Shown: positions 46,089 through 57,837 of the stretch, one piece after another
How the letters are laid out: the number at the start of each line of letters is the position of its first letter
Numbering within the stretch: position 1 is the first letter of the stretch
Source: Luteibacter sp. 9135
GTDB taxonomy: Bacteria > Pseudomonadota > Gammaproteobacteria > Xanthomonadales > Rhodanobacteraceae
DNA length: 64,000 nt
Reading direction: 5' to 3'
Assembly: GCF_000745005.1 (NCBI RefSeq)
Contig: NZ_JQNB01000001.1
Coordinates: 4,147,501-4,211,500 of the forward strand
Program-made: the position numbers and the translations under genes
The notes under the pieces: model-generated
What the model was told of the DNA's origin: nothing
Seen by the model: only the letters and a program-made list of their open reading frames with translations
The model's database searches: none

Positions 46089-48263
46089 TCATGGGTGCGC
46101 GGGCGCATGGGCCGCGGGAACCCCCAGTTCCTCCAGCAATGCTGGCGACGGATACACCTTGTCCATCAGCCAGCGCATGTAGCGCATGTCGACATGGATG
46201 GCGCGCTTGTAGCGCGGGTCGTACATCCAGCTGGCGCTCACGGCCTCCCAGTTGCTGTCGAAGTTCAGCCCGACCAGTTCACCCTTTGCGTTCACCACGG
46301 GCGAGCCCGAGTTGCCGCCGGTGGTATCGAGATTGCTGAGGAAGTCGACCGGCATGGCGCCGGTTCGTGGATCGGCATAGCTCGCGAAGTCGGCCTTGTG
46401 GATCGCGTCGATCAACGGCTTCGGCGCGTCGAACGGGAACCGTCCGGTGTTCTTCTCCACGATGCCCTGCACGGTGGTGACCGGCGCATAGCTCACGGCG
46501 TCGCGCGCCGCCAGCGGCGTCACCTTGCCGTAGCTGACCCGCAGGGTCGAGTTGGCGTCCGGGTAGACCGCCTTGCCCTGGCTCTGGCGATAGGCCACCA
46601 GCGCCTGCATGTACGCGGGTCGCAGGCGCATGAGGTCCCCCTCTCGTGCCTTTTTCTCATCCTCGATGCGCAATAACGCGGGGCGGAGTGCACGGGCGGC
46701 GACCAGCAGGGCGTCGTCGTCACGCTCAACCGTGCCGGGATCGGCGGCGAACAGACGTTCGCGCTGGGCCTCGTCGCCCAGGCGGGTGGCCGCGTACAGG
46801 CGGTCCAGCGCCCGGGCCAGTTCGGCGGGCGTGCGGCCGAACACGGTGTCCAGCTCGTGCAGGCGCTGTGCGTCGGGCAGTTGCTGGTAGCGCGTCATCA
46901 ATGTGCCGACCAGCGCCTTTTCAACGGCGGGATCGTAGCGGCGCTGGATCTGGCGCAGCTGGCTGTGGATCATCTCCTCGTCGCGTGCCTGGTAGCCGGA
47001 TTCACGCGCCGCGTCGTCCTTGCGCCGCTCAACGGACAGTCGATCGATCGACAGCGCGCCACGCATCAGCTGGGTCTGCGCGGACAACAAGCCGACCAGC
47101 AGGTCGCGCTCGCGCACGTCCTTGCCCTGCGCGATCAACGCCATGACCTGATCGATCGAGGACCGCAGCGCCTTCGCGTCCGGCTGGGTGGCCAGCCACG
47201 CCAGCATCGCCGCTTCGTCCTCGCCCCGCACGGCCACCGCGTCGCTGCGCTCCAGGCCTTCGCGCTCGCCGCTGAAACGCTTGATGCTGTTCTTCAGCGA
47301 TTGTAGTTGCGACGCATAGCGGATGCCTGCGTCCTTGTCGGTCTTGCCCTGCGCCTCGATCACGTCCTGCAAGGCCTTGAGCACCGTCACGGCGGTGGGT
47401 AGCCGCCACTGCACCTGATCGGCGAACTCGGCCGCGGTGCGATGGCGGTACGTGGTGCCCGGATACCCCGCCAGCATGACGAAGTCGCCCTCGGCCACAC
47501 CCTCGGTCGCTATCTGCAGATGCGAGGGCGGGTGGTAGGGCACGTTGTCCGGCGAGAAATCGGCCGGCTTGCCATCCTTGCCCACGTAGGCGCGCAGTAC
47601 CGTGAAGTCGCCCGCATGGCGCGGCCAGACGAAATTGTCGATCTCGTCGCCGTAGTTGCCGATGGCGCGCGGCGGGGCGTACACCAGCCGGATGTCGCGC
47701 AGTTCCAGCTGGCGCACGAGGTAGAAGTCGCGGCCGTAGAACATCGTCGAGACGCTGCAGCGGATGCCGGCCTCCGCTTCGCACTCGGCGACGAGCGCCT
47801 TGCTGGCGGCATCCACGGCGTCGTAGTACGCCCTGCCCGTGGTACCGCGCGCGGCGGCCAGGATGCGGTCGGTGACCTTGTCGAAGCCGACGGTCACACG
47901 AAGACGGTAATCGGGGTTCGCCGGCAGTTCGCCGGCGCGGTCGGGCGTCACGAAGCCGTCGGTGATCAGGTCGCGGTCTGCCCGCGTGTTGTACTGGATC
48001 ACCCCGAAGGCCACGTGGTGGTTGGTCAGCACCAGGCCGTCGGACGAGACGAACGCCCCGGTGCCGCCACCGATCCGGACCACCGCGTTCAACGGCGCGC
48101 GGGTGAGATCGGCGAGATCGTCCGGGTTGCCGCGGAAGCCGGCCTCCTTGAGGTTCTTCGCAAGCGAGGGGAGTTGCGACGGCAGCCACATGCCTTCGTC
48201 GGCCTTCGCATCCAGCCCCAGCGCCATGGCCGCGCCCAGCATCATCGTTCGGATTCCCATCAT
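46089..48263 (-). CDS. S46 family dipeptidyl-peptidase, second paralogue
   Basis: A 724-aa paralogue with signal peptide (about 1-20, [14 protein letters not shown]) and triad motifs [32 protein letters not shown] and [13 protein letters not shown]. The specificity segment is [13 protein letters not shown]: Ser where the first paralogue has Gly, so a different P1 preference is likely. ATG 48263 is chosen as the start of the signal peptide; upstream codons are antisense to tdh. It is divergent from tdh and forms a tandem with the gene at 43856. Confidence 0.92.
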   Translation of the reverse strand: MMGIRTMMLGAAMALGLDAKADEGMWLPSQLPSLAKNLKEAGFRGNPDDLADLTRAPLNAVVRIGGGTGAFVSSDGLVLTNHHVAFGVIQYNTRADRDLITDGFVTPDRAGELPANPDYRLRVTVGFDKVTDRILAAARGTTGRAYYDAVDAASKALVAECEAEAGIRCSVSTMFYGRDFYLVRQLELRDIRLVYAPPRAIGNYGDEIDNFVWPRHAGDFTVLRAYVGKDGKPADFSPDNVPYHPPSHLQIATEGVAEGDFVMLAGYPGTTYRHRTAAEFADQVQWRLPTAVTVLKALQDVIEAQGKTDKDAGIRYASQLQSLKNSIKRFSGEREGLERSDAVAVRGEDEAAMLAWLATQPDAKALRSSIDQVMALIAQGKDVRERDLLVGLLSAQTQLMRGALSIDRLSVERRKDDAARESGYQARDEEMIHSQLRQIQRRYDPAVEKALVGTLMTRYQQLPDAQRLHELDTVFGRTPAELARALDRLYAATRLGDEAQRERLFAADPGTVERDDDALLVAARALRPALLRIEDEKKAREGDLMRLRPAYMQALVAYRQSQGKAVYPDANSTLRVSYGKVTPLAARDAVSYAPVTTVQGIVEKNTGRFPFDAPKPLIDAIHKADFASYADPRTGAMPVDFLSNLDTTGGNSGSPVVNAKGELVGLNFDSNWEAVSASWMYDPRYKRAIHVDMRYMRWLMDKVYPSPALLEELGVPAAHAPAHP

Positions 48264-48364
48264 CGGTGCCCCTGTCGGTCTTGCCCAAAGCGGACCCGAC
48301 CATAGAGGCCCCGGGGCGGTCGTGGCAATGGCGCGGCGCACCACGGCCGGATCGGTGGCGGCCT

Positions 48365-48370
48365 TATAAT
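48365..48370 (+). promoter_or_regulatory. Candidate -10 box of the tdh-kbl promoter
   Basis: A perfect TATAAT 65 bp before tdh in the divergent gap with the S46 gene. No good -35 (TTGACA-like) hexamer is seen 17 bp upstream, so this is tentative. Confidence 0.35.
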
Positions 48371-48434
48371 CGCGGTTTGGGTCCGCCCCCGGACCTTCCC
48401 CGCACGGAACCCTTTGAAGCCCATGCAGCAGACG

Positions 48435-49447
48435 ATGAAGGCGCTGGTCAAGCGCAAGCCCGAACAAGGCATCTGGATGGAAGAAGTGCCGGTGCCGCAG
48501 CCCGGCCCGAACGAAGTCCTGATCAAGATCGAGAAAACCGCCATCTGCGGTACCGACCTGCACATCTACAAATGGGACGAATGGTCCCAGCGCACGATCA
48601 CCCCGGGCCTCACCATCGGCCACGAGTTCGTCGGCCGCGTGGCCGAGATCGGCCCCGGCGTCACCGGCTACGCCATCGGCGACCGCGTCTCCGCCGAGGG
48701 GCACATCGTCTGCGGCCATTGCCGCAACTGCCGCGCCGGCCGCCAGCACCTGTGCCCGAACACCACCGGCATCGGCGTGAACCGCAACGGCGCCTTCGCC
48801 GAATACATGACCATGCCCGCCTCGAACCTCTGGCCGATCCCGGACCAGGTGCCGTCCGAGCTGGCCGCCTTCTTCGACCCGTACGGCAATGCCGCGCACT
48901 GCGCGCTGGAATTCGACCTGATCGGCGAAGACGTGCTGATTACCGGCGCCGGCCCCATCGGCATCATCGCCGCGGGTATCGCCAAGCACGTGGGCGCGCG
49001 CAACGTGGTGGTCACCGACGTGAACGACTACCGCCTCAAGCTGGCCGCCGACATGGGGGCCACGCGCGTGGTCAACGTGTCGAAGCAGTCGCTGAAGGAC
49101 ACCGTGAAGGACCTGCACATCGAAGGCTTCGACGTGGGCCTGGAGATGAGCGGCAACCCGCGCGCCTTCGGCGACATGCTCGACTGCATGTACCACGGCG
49201 GCAAGATCGCCATGCTGGGCATCATGCCGCGTGGCGCCGGCATCGACTGGGACAAGGTCATCTTCAAGGGCCTCACCCTTCAGGGCATCTATGGCCGGAA
49301 GATGTACGAGACCTGGTACAAGATGACCCAGATGGTCCTCACCGGCTTCCCGCTGCAGAAGGTGCTCACGCACCAGATCGCCATCGACGATTTCCAGAAG
49401 GGCTTCGACCTGATGGACGCGGGTCACTGCGGCAAGGTGGTGTGCTC

Positions 49448-49457
<10 letters not shown>
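48435..49457 (+). CDS. tdh: L-threonine 3-dehydrogenase
   Basis: A 340-aa zinc alcohol-dehydrogenase-family enzyme oxidising threonine to 2-amino-3-ketobutyrate with NAD. Catalytic zinc motif [15 protein letters not shown] and GHEFVG; structural zinc [15 protein letters not shown]; Rossmann [20 protein letters not shown]. It is nearly collinear with E. coli Tdh (341 aa), which supports ATG 48435 (MKALVKRK); 48423 is an alternative. Its stop overlaps kbl by 10 bp, and the pair makes glycine and acetyl-CoA. Confidence 0.95.
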
Positions 49458-50650
<1,193 letters not shown>

Positions 50651-50657
50651 GTGGAGT

Positions 50658-51425
50658 CTAAGGACGTTGCCGCAGCGCGGCGACTTCCGTCGCGGTCAGG
50701 TGGCGCCAGGCGCCCTTGGCCAGCTCGCCGAGTGCCAGATCGCCGACCGCGACACGAACCAGGCGCTGCACGTCGAAGCCAAGCGCGCTGAGTAACCGGC
50801 GAATGTGACGGTTGCGACCCTCGTCCAACGTCACTTCCAGCCAGGCGTTGCGATCGCCCTGGCGCAGCAGTGACACGCCTGTTGCGCGTAAACGTTCGCC
50901 CGCGTCCATGAAACCGTCCAGCATGGCCGTCATGGTTGCCGCGTCCGGGCGGCCCCGCACCTGCACGTGATAGGTTTTTGCCACGTGCGTCGAAGGCTCG
51001 GTGATCCCGGCCGCCCACACCGTGTCGTTACTGAGCAGAAGCAGGCCTTCGCTGGCCTTGTCCAGGCGACCTACCGGACCCAGCCACGGCAGGGCGGACC
51101 CTTCTAATAGCGCATACACCGTGTCGCGTTCGCGCTCGTCGGCGGCGGAGACGACGATGCCACGCGGCTTGTTCAGCACCAGGTAGACCGGTGCCGCCGC
51201 CTCGGCCCCGACGCCGTCCAGGACGATGTGCTCTTGCCCCACCATCGGCCACTCCGGATCGCGCACGATCTTCCCGTCGACCCGCACCCGGCCTTCCCGC
51301 ACGGCCTTCTCGGCCTGACTACGCGAGCAGACGCCACGTTTGGACAGCACGCGGGCAAGGCCGTACCGCGGCGATGACGATGGCCCGCGGGATCGGGGTG
51401 CGGTGTGACCGGGATAGCGTGGCAT
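50658..51425 (-). CDS. RsuA/RluE-type rRNA pseudouridine synthase
   Basis: A 255-aa protein with an S4 RNA-binding domain (about 20-75: LARVLSKRGVCSRSQAEKAV) and a catalytic core with the nucleophile Asp in PVGRLDKASEGLLLLSND. KTYHVQVRGRP and the Arg/His motif EGRNRHIRRLLSALG match the RsuA/RluE/RluF group rather than RluC/D. The exact rRNA target is not certain. ATG 51425 is chosen over a TTG six bases upstream. Confidence 0.88.
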   Translation of the reverse strand: MPRYPGHTAPRSRGPSSSPRYGLARVLSKRGVCSRSQAEKAVREGRVRVDGKIVRDPEWPMVGQEHIVLDGVGAEAAAPVYLVLNKPRGIVVSAADERERDTVYALLEGSALPWLGPVGRLDKASEGLLLLSNDTVWAAGITEPSTHVAKTYHVQVRGRPDAATMTAMLDGFMDAGERLRATGVSLLRQGDRNAWLEVTLDEGRNRHIRRLLSALGFDVQRLVRVAVGDLALGELAKGAWRHLTATEVAALRQRP

Positions 51426-51588
51426 GACCAAAAGGATAGCGCCGATCGGGCCGGATTTGCCTCGGACGCACCTACAACGCCTGCTCTATGGCCGGATCGG
51501 CGACAGGTGCGGACAATGCGAACGGCAGCATGATGTTGCACAGTCCCGTAGCCGGCTGCATGGAATGGCTGCCATGAAGGAGAAGGAT

Positions 51589-52101
51589 ATGAGCTTCGTT
51601 AAACCGGGCCGCGCACGCGGTGGCAAATCGGTCAATAACACACAGTCCACCCTGGTCGAGGACTTCGACGGTATCGCCGCTGGCACCTGGATCGTCCCCG
51701 AGAGTCCTTTCACCGCTGGCTGGTTGACCATCGAGCCGGTGTACGGCCATGCGGTCGTCGCACCGATTACCGAGCAAGGCGGGAACCAACTGTCCGCAGT
51801 CCAGGGAGAGGGCGGTGGAGTGCCCTTGTTTCTCGGCCTGGCATTTTCCTCGCGGCCCGCCTCAGCCGTCATCATCGATCTTTTCTCGCCTGCCGCGGGT
51901 GTTGCAATTGTCCAGCTCTACGATCGTTATACCGATAATCCGGATGAGTCGACGTTCTTGGACAAAACGATCTCACTGACCAAGGGACGAAACCTTATCC
52001 AGGAGTCGCACCCGCAGGGCCTTCGCATCGAGGCCGTGGGGTTGTTTTCCGAGGACCTACACCTCCTCGTCCTCGACAACCTGACCCTGATCGGCGTCTA
52101 G
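51589..52101 (+). CDS. Unrecognised 170-aa beta-rich protein
   Basis: No signal peptide or transmembrane segment. Predicted strands alternate (LVEDFDGIAAGTWIVPESPF, VPLFLGLAFSSRPASAVIID, VAIVQLYDRYTDNPDESTFL, HLLVLDNLTLIGV), giving a jelly-roll or lectin-like look. ATG 51589 has an AAGGAG site 6 bp before it. Its third positions are slightly less GC-rich than neighbours', hinting at transfer. A perfect terminator follows. Confidence 0.68.
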   Translation: MSFVKPGRARGGKSVNNTQSTLVEDFDGIAAGTWIVPESPFTAGWLTIEPVYGHAVVAPITEQGGNQLSAVQGEGGGVPLFLGLAFSSRPASAVIIDLFSPAAGVAIVQLYDRYTDNPDESTFLDKTISLTKGRNLIQESHPQGLRIEAVGLFSEDLHLLVLDNLTLIGV

Positions 52102-52109
52102 GCTCCGGC

Positions 52110-52140
52110 AAAAAAAACGGCATGCCGGAGCATACCGTTT
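52110..52140. terminator. Bidirectional terminator
   Basis: Eight A residues, then arms AAACGGCATGC / GCATACCGTTT with a bulged A and loop CGGA. It serves both the 170-aa gene and the converging NlpC/P60 gene. Confidence 0.75.
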
Positions 52141-52165
52141 CGGAAAATACGTTGAAGGGTACCCG

Positions 52166-52897
52166 TCAGATCTTGGCGATACCTTCGGGGCGCTTGGCGC
52201 CGGCGAAGTGCTTGGACCAGTAGGCCTCGTTGAGGCTGTCCACGCGAACCGTCTTGCCCGCAGACGGAGAGTGGATGAACTGCCCGTTGGCGATATACAT
52301 GCCGACGTGCGAGATAGCCTTGCCGTGGGTGCGGAAGAACACCAGGTCGCCCGTCTTCATTTCGTTGCGCTTGACCTTGAGGCCGGCGAGGAACTGGCTG
52401 GCCGAGTTGGTCGGCAGGTCGAGGCCGATGCTGTGGGCGAAGACGTAGCGGACGAAGCCGCTGCAATCGAAGCCGGTGGACGGAGCGCGGCCACCACGGT
52501 GGTAGCGGATATCGCGCAGCTTCATCGCGAAAGAGAGCAGGGCCTCGCGGGCATGGCCGTCGACGTGGCCGGCGAGCTTGGCGGAGGCGGCGGCAACGAC
52601 GCTGTCGTCGTCTTCGTCGTCGGCCAGGGAATCTTCATCGGAGGACGTGGTGTCGGCGACCGCGGCGGTAGATTTCGGGGCGGTGAGCGACGCCTTGGGG
52701 GCGGTGAGCGAAGCGATGTCCGGAATGGCCGACTGGGCCAGGGCGTTCGCCGGTGCGAACACGGGAAGATCGGTGAGGAGCAGCGTTGCGGACTGGTCAA
52801 GACCCTGTGGAGCGGCGACGGTGTCGGCCATGACGGGTGTGACGGAAGCGATGCAGGAGGAGGCTAACGCGAGAGCGGTCAGTCGCTTTAAATGCAT
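52166..52897 (-). CDS. NlpC/P60 (C40) cell-wall hydrolase
   Basis: A 243-aa exported endopeptidase. Signal peptide about 1-25; a long low-complexity Ala/Ser/Asp linker (about 60-115 with DEDSLADDEDDD); the C-terminal NlpC/P60 domain has catalytic Cys in DCSGFVRYVF, His in SHVGMYIANG and the polar third residue in FIHSPS. It probably cleaves peptide cross-links between D-Glu and diaminopimelate. The acidic linker may restrain it at the wall. Four TTCAC-type repeats lie just upstream. Confidence 0.86.
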   Translation of the reverse strand: MHLKRLTALALASSCIASVTPVMADTVAAPQGLDQSATLLLTDLPVFAPANALAQSAIPDIASLTAPKASLTAPKSTAAVADTTSSDEDSLADDEDDDSVVAAASAKLAGHVDGHAREALLSFAMKLRDIRYHRGGRAPSTGFDCSGFVRYVFAHSIGLDLPTNSASQFLAGLKVKRNEMKTGDLVFFRTHGKAISHVGMYIANGQFIHSPSAGKTVRVDSLNEAYWSKHFAGAKRPEGIAKI

Positions 52898-52917
52898 GAG
52901 CGATAAGGCCTATTCAT

Positions 52918-52967
52918 CGTGAAGTTAAGCCGCCGTGAAGGTGAGACGACCGTGAACGAGTGGTGAA
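52918..52967 (-). promoter_or_regulatory. TTCAC direct-repeat cluster upstream of the NlpC/P60 gene
   Basis: Read on the minus strand, TTCACC/TTCACG occurs at 52962-52967, 52951-52956, 52934-52939 and 52918-52923, 21-70 bp before the start codon. The sites point the same way with spacings of 11, 17 and 16 bp, near one or one and a half helical turns. They could be a response-regulator binding array; no regulator is identified. The wider gap 52898-53152 contains nothing else recognisable. Confidence 0.4.
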
Positions 52968-53152
52968 GTTACCAAACGACGACGGCCTTGTTGTTGGCAT
53001 AAAGTTAAAAGCGGTCAGTCCTAGGAAACATTCATACAATTCGCACAAAAATGCGGGCTGCGAGACGGAAACCTGAACACATAGAAGCACTTGGCTTCAC
53101 GTATGTGAGCATGAAATCACGTAATCGGCCCTCTGACGGGGGCTGGACGCCA

Positions 53153-53853
53153 TCAGGGCGTGTAGGTGCGAGCCCCGAACAAGGCGCTGCCAACACGTAT
53201 TTCCGTACTGCCTTCCGCGATCGCCAGGGCGAAATCGCCACTCATGCCCATGGAAAGCCGGTCCAGCGTGTGGCCCGCCTGACGGCCCGTCTCGCGGCAC
53301 GTGTGCAACGTACGGAAACACTGCCTGACCACGGCCTCGTCGTCGGACGCTTCCGCCAGGGTCATCAGGCCACGGACGCGCAACGTGTCGAAGGCACGCA
53401 ACTGGTCCAGGAAAACGGGCAGCGCTTGCGGGGCCAGCCCGAACTTGCTCTCTTCCCGGGAGGTCTTCACCTGCACCAGAACGTCGATCGCCCTGCCCTG
53501 CGCCTGCAACGCCTTGTCGAGCGCTACGGCCAGGTCGAGGCGATCCAGCGACTGCACCTCGGTCACCAGGCGTGCCACCGGCTTGGCCTTGTTGGTCTGC
53601 AAGTGGCCGATGACGACCCAGTCGAGGGCCTCGGCAGCCAGTTCGGCGGCCTTGGCCTGGATCTCCTGGACCTTGTTCTCCCCGAACCGGCGCAGACCCT
53701 GGGCGATGGCCTCGCGCACCACGTCGGCACCGAACGTCTTGCTGACCGGCAGCAGGGTGACCTCCGCCGGATCGCGCCCTGCTGCCGTGCACGCGGCGGC
53801 CACGGCACCACGCACGCCCGCGAGGCGATCCGCGAAGGTGCCCGCAGCGTCGG

Positions 53854-53857
<4 letters not shown>
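53153..53857 (-). CDS. YggS-family pyridoxal-phosphate homeostasis protein
   Basis: A 234-aa TIM-barrel PLP protein. The cofactor Lys lies in LLPVSKTFGADVVREA; FGENKVQEIQAKAAEL, WVVIGHLQTNKAK and GLMTLAEASDD are family hallmarks, and SMGMSGDFALAIAEGSTEIR binds the phosphate. It buffers free PLP and affects amino-acid pools. It is coupled to the M20 peptidase gene upstream (ATGA). Confidence 0.93.
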
Positions 53858-55296
<1,439 letters not shown>

Positions 55297-55489
55297 GGCG
55301 GGCGGCTTCAGGTGGGCAAGCGGCGATTGTAACAGCGCCGACGGAACGGCCCTTCGCGCCGTCGGCGAGGGCGTCGGGCAGGCGCAGCGAACGCGTACGC
55401 CACGGCACCCACCACGCCGGTTCGCGCGCGGGCGGGCTCGCCGCACAGTGCCCGTGCGTCATGCGACGCGCCATCGAAGGAAACACACC

Positions 55490-55816
55490 GTGAACCGTCT
55501 CATCCTCGCCCTCGCGGGCCTCATGATCTCTTCGTCCGCCTTCGCCTCCACGCCGGTGAACGTGAATACGGCCGACGCGCCCGCCCTCGCCCAGTCGCTG
55601 GATGGCGTGGGGCTGGCCAAGGCGCAGGCCATCGTGGCCTGGCGGGACACCCATGGCCCCTTCGAATCCGCCGACCAGCTCACCGAGGTCAAGGGCATCG
55701 GCCAGGCGCTGGTCGACCGGAACCGCGAGGCCATCCAGGTCGACGGCGGCAAACCGGGCAAGAAGCCCCGGCCGGCCCGGGCCGCGCGCGCCAAGGGCGT
55801 CGACGCCGACGACTGA
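55490..55816 (+). CDS. comEA: ComEA-like helix-hairpin-helix protein
   Basis: A 108-aa exported protein: signal peptide about 1-19, then the ComEA double helix-hairpin-helix domain VNVNTADAPALAQSLDGVGL and WRDTHGPFESADQLTEVKGI, and a basic Lys/Arg/Pro-rich tail. ComEA binds incoming DNA in the periplasm during natural transformation. The GTG at 55490 has a GAAGGAAA ribosome site. It is monocistronic here. Confidence 0.88.
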   Translation: MNRLILALAGLMISSSAFASTPVNVNTADAPALAQSLDGVGLAKAQAIVAWRDTHGPFESADQLTEVKGIGQALVDRNREAIQVDGGKPGKKPRPARAARAKGVDADD

Positions 55817-55910
55817 GCCCGACCTTACGCCGCCGGCGGAACGCGCTACACTCGCGCCCCATGCCGGCGGCGCTTCAGCCCTGCCGACGGACCTGGGGCC
55901 AGATGATCCG

Positions 55911-56372
55911 ATGATCGTGCCGCGTTACCGCATTGCCGCCTCCGCCATTCCCGGCGCCGGCAAGGGTCTTTTTCTCGACGAAGCCGTTGCCGCCGGTCGC
56001 ATCGTCACCGCGCCCGACGCCATCGATCGCACCCACCGCTGGGACGAGATCATGGCGTCCGCCTCCCTGTCCGCCGACCTCCATGCCGCCGCTCGCTGGT
56101 TCGAGGACCGCTACACCGTCTCCCCCGAGTGGCCCGACGAGTGCTACGTCAACCACAGCTTCGAACCGACCGGGCTATGGCACCTGGGCTTCATCTTCGC
56201 CGCGAGGGATCTGGTCCAAGGCGATGAAATCACAGTGGATTACCGCCACCTGCTTGCCCCCGGCCAGGAAGAAAGCTTTAACGACGCGGCAAGTGGTGAG
56301 AAAATAACCGGCTTGTCCTGGCACGAAAGCCTCACACGCTCGACGCGTGCCCTGGCCGCCCTGCTCGGCTGA
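55911..56372 (+). CDS. SET-domain protein
   Basis: A 153-aa single SET domain: it begins MIVPRYRIAASAIPGAGKGL and contains the YVNHSFEPTGLWHLGFIFAA and GDEITVDYRHLL motifs that form the SAM and lysine pseudoknot. A bacterial SET protein may methylate a lysine on a host or ribosomal protein; the target is unknown. The usual post-SET cysteine cluster is absent. Confidence 0.82.
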   Translation: MIVPRYRIAASAIPGAGKGLFLDEAVAAGRIVTAPDAIDRTHRWDEIMASASLSADLHAAARWFEDRYTVSPEWPDECYVNHSFEPTGLWHLGFIFAARDLVQGDEITVDYRHLLAPGQEESFNDAASGEKITGLSWHESLTRSTRALAALLG

Positions 56373-56389
56373 CTCCCTTGGTCACCTCC

Positions 56390-56932
56390 ATGCCCCTATC
56401 CGATATCCCCGTCCTGGAAACGCCGCGCCTGCGGCTCACCGCCCTTACCGAACAGCATTTCGACGACTACGCGCGCATGCTCGCGGATGCCGAAAGCACC
56501 CGGTGGATCGGTGACGGCCAGCCTCTTGACCGCATGAACGCCTGGCGTTCCATGGCCATGCTGCTGGGTCACTGGGCCCTGCGCGGCTGCGGCATGTGGG
56601 CCATGGAGCTGAAGGACACCGGCGAATTCATCGGCCGCGCCGGCCTGATGAAGCCCGAAGGCTGGCCCGACCTGGAACTGGGCTGGATGCTGAAGCCCGA
56701 GCACCGCCACCATGGCTACGCGACGGAAGCGGGTGAAGCCATCCTCGCCTTCGCGTGGAACCAGATGCACGCCCAGCGCGTCATCAGCCTTGTGCGCATC
56801 GGCAACGAGGCCTCCGACCATGTGGCCGAGCGGCTGGGCGGCGAGCACATCGACAACATCGATTTCCTCGGTGGCGCCACCCACCTTTTCGCCTACTACC
56901 CACCCCATCGCGAACTGCGTCGCGCCAGCTAG
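56390..56932 (+). CDS. GNAT acetyltransferase (RimJ/RimL-like)
   Basis: A 180-aa acetyltransferase with TPRLRLTALTEQHFDDYARM at the N-terminus, the acetyl-CoA P-loop region ELGWMLKPEHRHHGYATEAG and NEASDHVAERLGGE. The Asp/Glu catalytic assignment is not obvious. RimJ/L-like members acetylate protein N-termini, others polyamines or antibiotics. ATG 56390 is preferred to a TTG 12 bp upstream. Confidence 0.85.
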   Translation: MPLSDIPVLETPRLRLTALTEQHFDDYARMLADAESTRWIGDGQPLDRMNAWRSMAMLLGHWALRGCGMWAMELKDTGEFIGRAGLMKPEGWPDLELGWMLKPEHRHHGYATEAGEAILAFAWNQMHAQRVISLVRIGNEASDHVAERLGGEHIDNIDFLGGATHLFAYYPPHRELRRAS

Positions 56933-57837
56933 GTCCGCGCGGGAAAGTCGGTACGCCGGCGGCGCTGCAGGTTCGTGCCGGCCAGGCCGGCCAGCGCCAG
57001 CAGGCGTGCGGTACGCATCCAGGCGATCACCGCCACGCCCAGCTGCACGACCAGAAAGGCGATGAACCACTCCCCGCCCACGGCCACCGCATGCCCGCGC
57101 CACGCGGCGATCAGGGCGGCCACACCCGCGCCCGGCACGGTGATAGCCAGGTACACCGACAGGCTGGCGAACGGCCGCCGCGCAAACTGCGCGACACCGC
57201 GCACAAAGGCGAGCAGCGACGAACGCAGCCCGGCATCGGCGATGAACTGGGCGCGCGCCGACTCGACCAGGGCCTGCGCGATCACGAAACCGAGCACGGT
57301 CAGCGCGAGGGCACCGTCCTGGTAGAGGTCCGCCGTCGACGGCAGCAACGCCGCCTCGACGCGCTCGTCCGCAAGCGATGTCACACCCTGCGAAAGCAGC
57401 ACGACCAGGCCATAGGGAATCAGCGAGAGCGGCAGCAGGCGCAGCATCCGCCCGTACTCCGCAGCGCCGCCTTGCAACAGGGCCCCGAAGCCCAGCGCGC
57501 GGCCAGCACGACCGCCGGCCACTACCATGCCCGTCAGGAACGGGGAAAAGGCCAGTGTGAGGATGGCGCCCGCGGCGAAGGCCGAGCCCGTCCAGGTACT
57601 GCGCTGTACCGTGGCGACGGCATCGGCGAAGAACAGGCCGTCAAAGTGGCGCGCCCAGGCGCCCGCATGCACCGAATGTCCGGTCATGTCGTCGAGGACG
57701 CTCCACAGCGGCAACGCCACGACCAGCGTCGGCAGCAGCGTGATCGCCATCCACAGCAGCATCAGCCGCCATTGCAGGCCGCCGATCGCACCCAGGCCCA
57801 GGGCCGCTGCGGTCGAGCGTTTGGTACGGGCATTCAT
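56929..57837 (-). CDS. Multi-pass membrane protein downstream of the M1 peptidase
   Basis: A 302-aa protein with about six hydrophobic segments (LMLLWMAITLLPTLVVALPL; AAGAILTLAFSPFLTGMVVA; LLPLSLIPYGLVVLLSQG; ALALTVLGFVIAQALVE and others). Its ATG overlaps the M1 peptidase stop by four bases (ATGA), indicating a coupled function. No family was recognised. The GNAT gene ends convergently at 56932, four bases inside its 3' end. Confidence 0.78.
   Translation of the reverse strand: MNARTKRSTAAALGLGAIGGLQWRLMLLWMAITLLPTLVVALPLWSVLDDMTGHSVHAGAWARHFDGLFFADAVATVQRSTWTGSAFAAGAILTLAFSPFLTGMVVAGGRAGRALGFGALLQGGAAEYGRMLRLLPLSLIPYGLVVLLSQGVTSLADERVEAALLPSTADLYQDGALALTVLGFVIAQALVESARAQFIADAGLRSSLLAFVRGVAQFARRPFASLSVYLAITVPGAGVAALIAAWRGHAVAVGGEWFIAFLVVQLGVAVIAWMRTARLLALAGLAGTNLQRRRRTDFPART

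Noticed and set aside
48264..49427. An upstream extension of the second S46 gene by 388 codons
   Set aside because: That part is antisense to tdh. The signal peptide beginning at 48263 gives the correct N-terminus.
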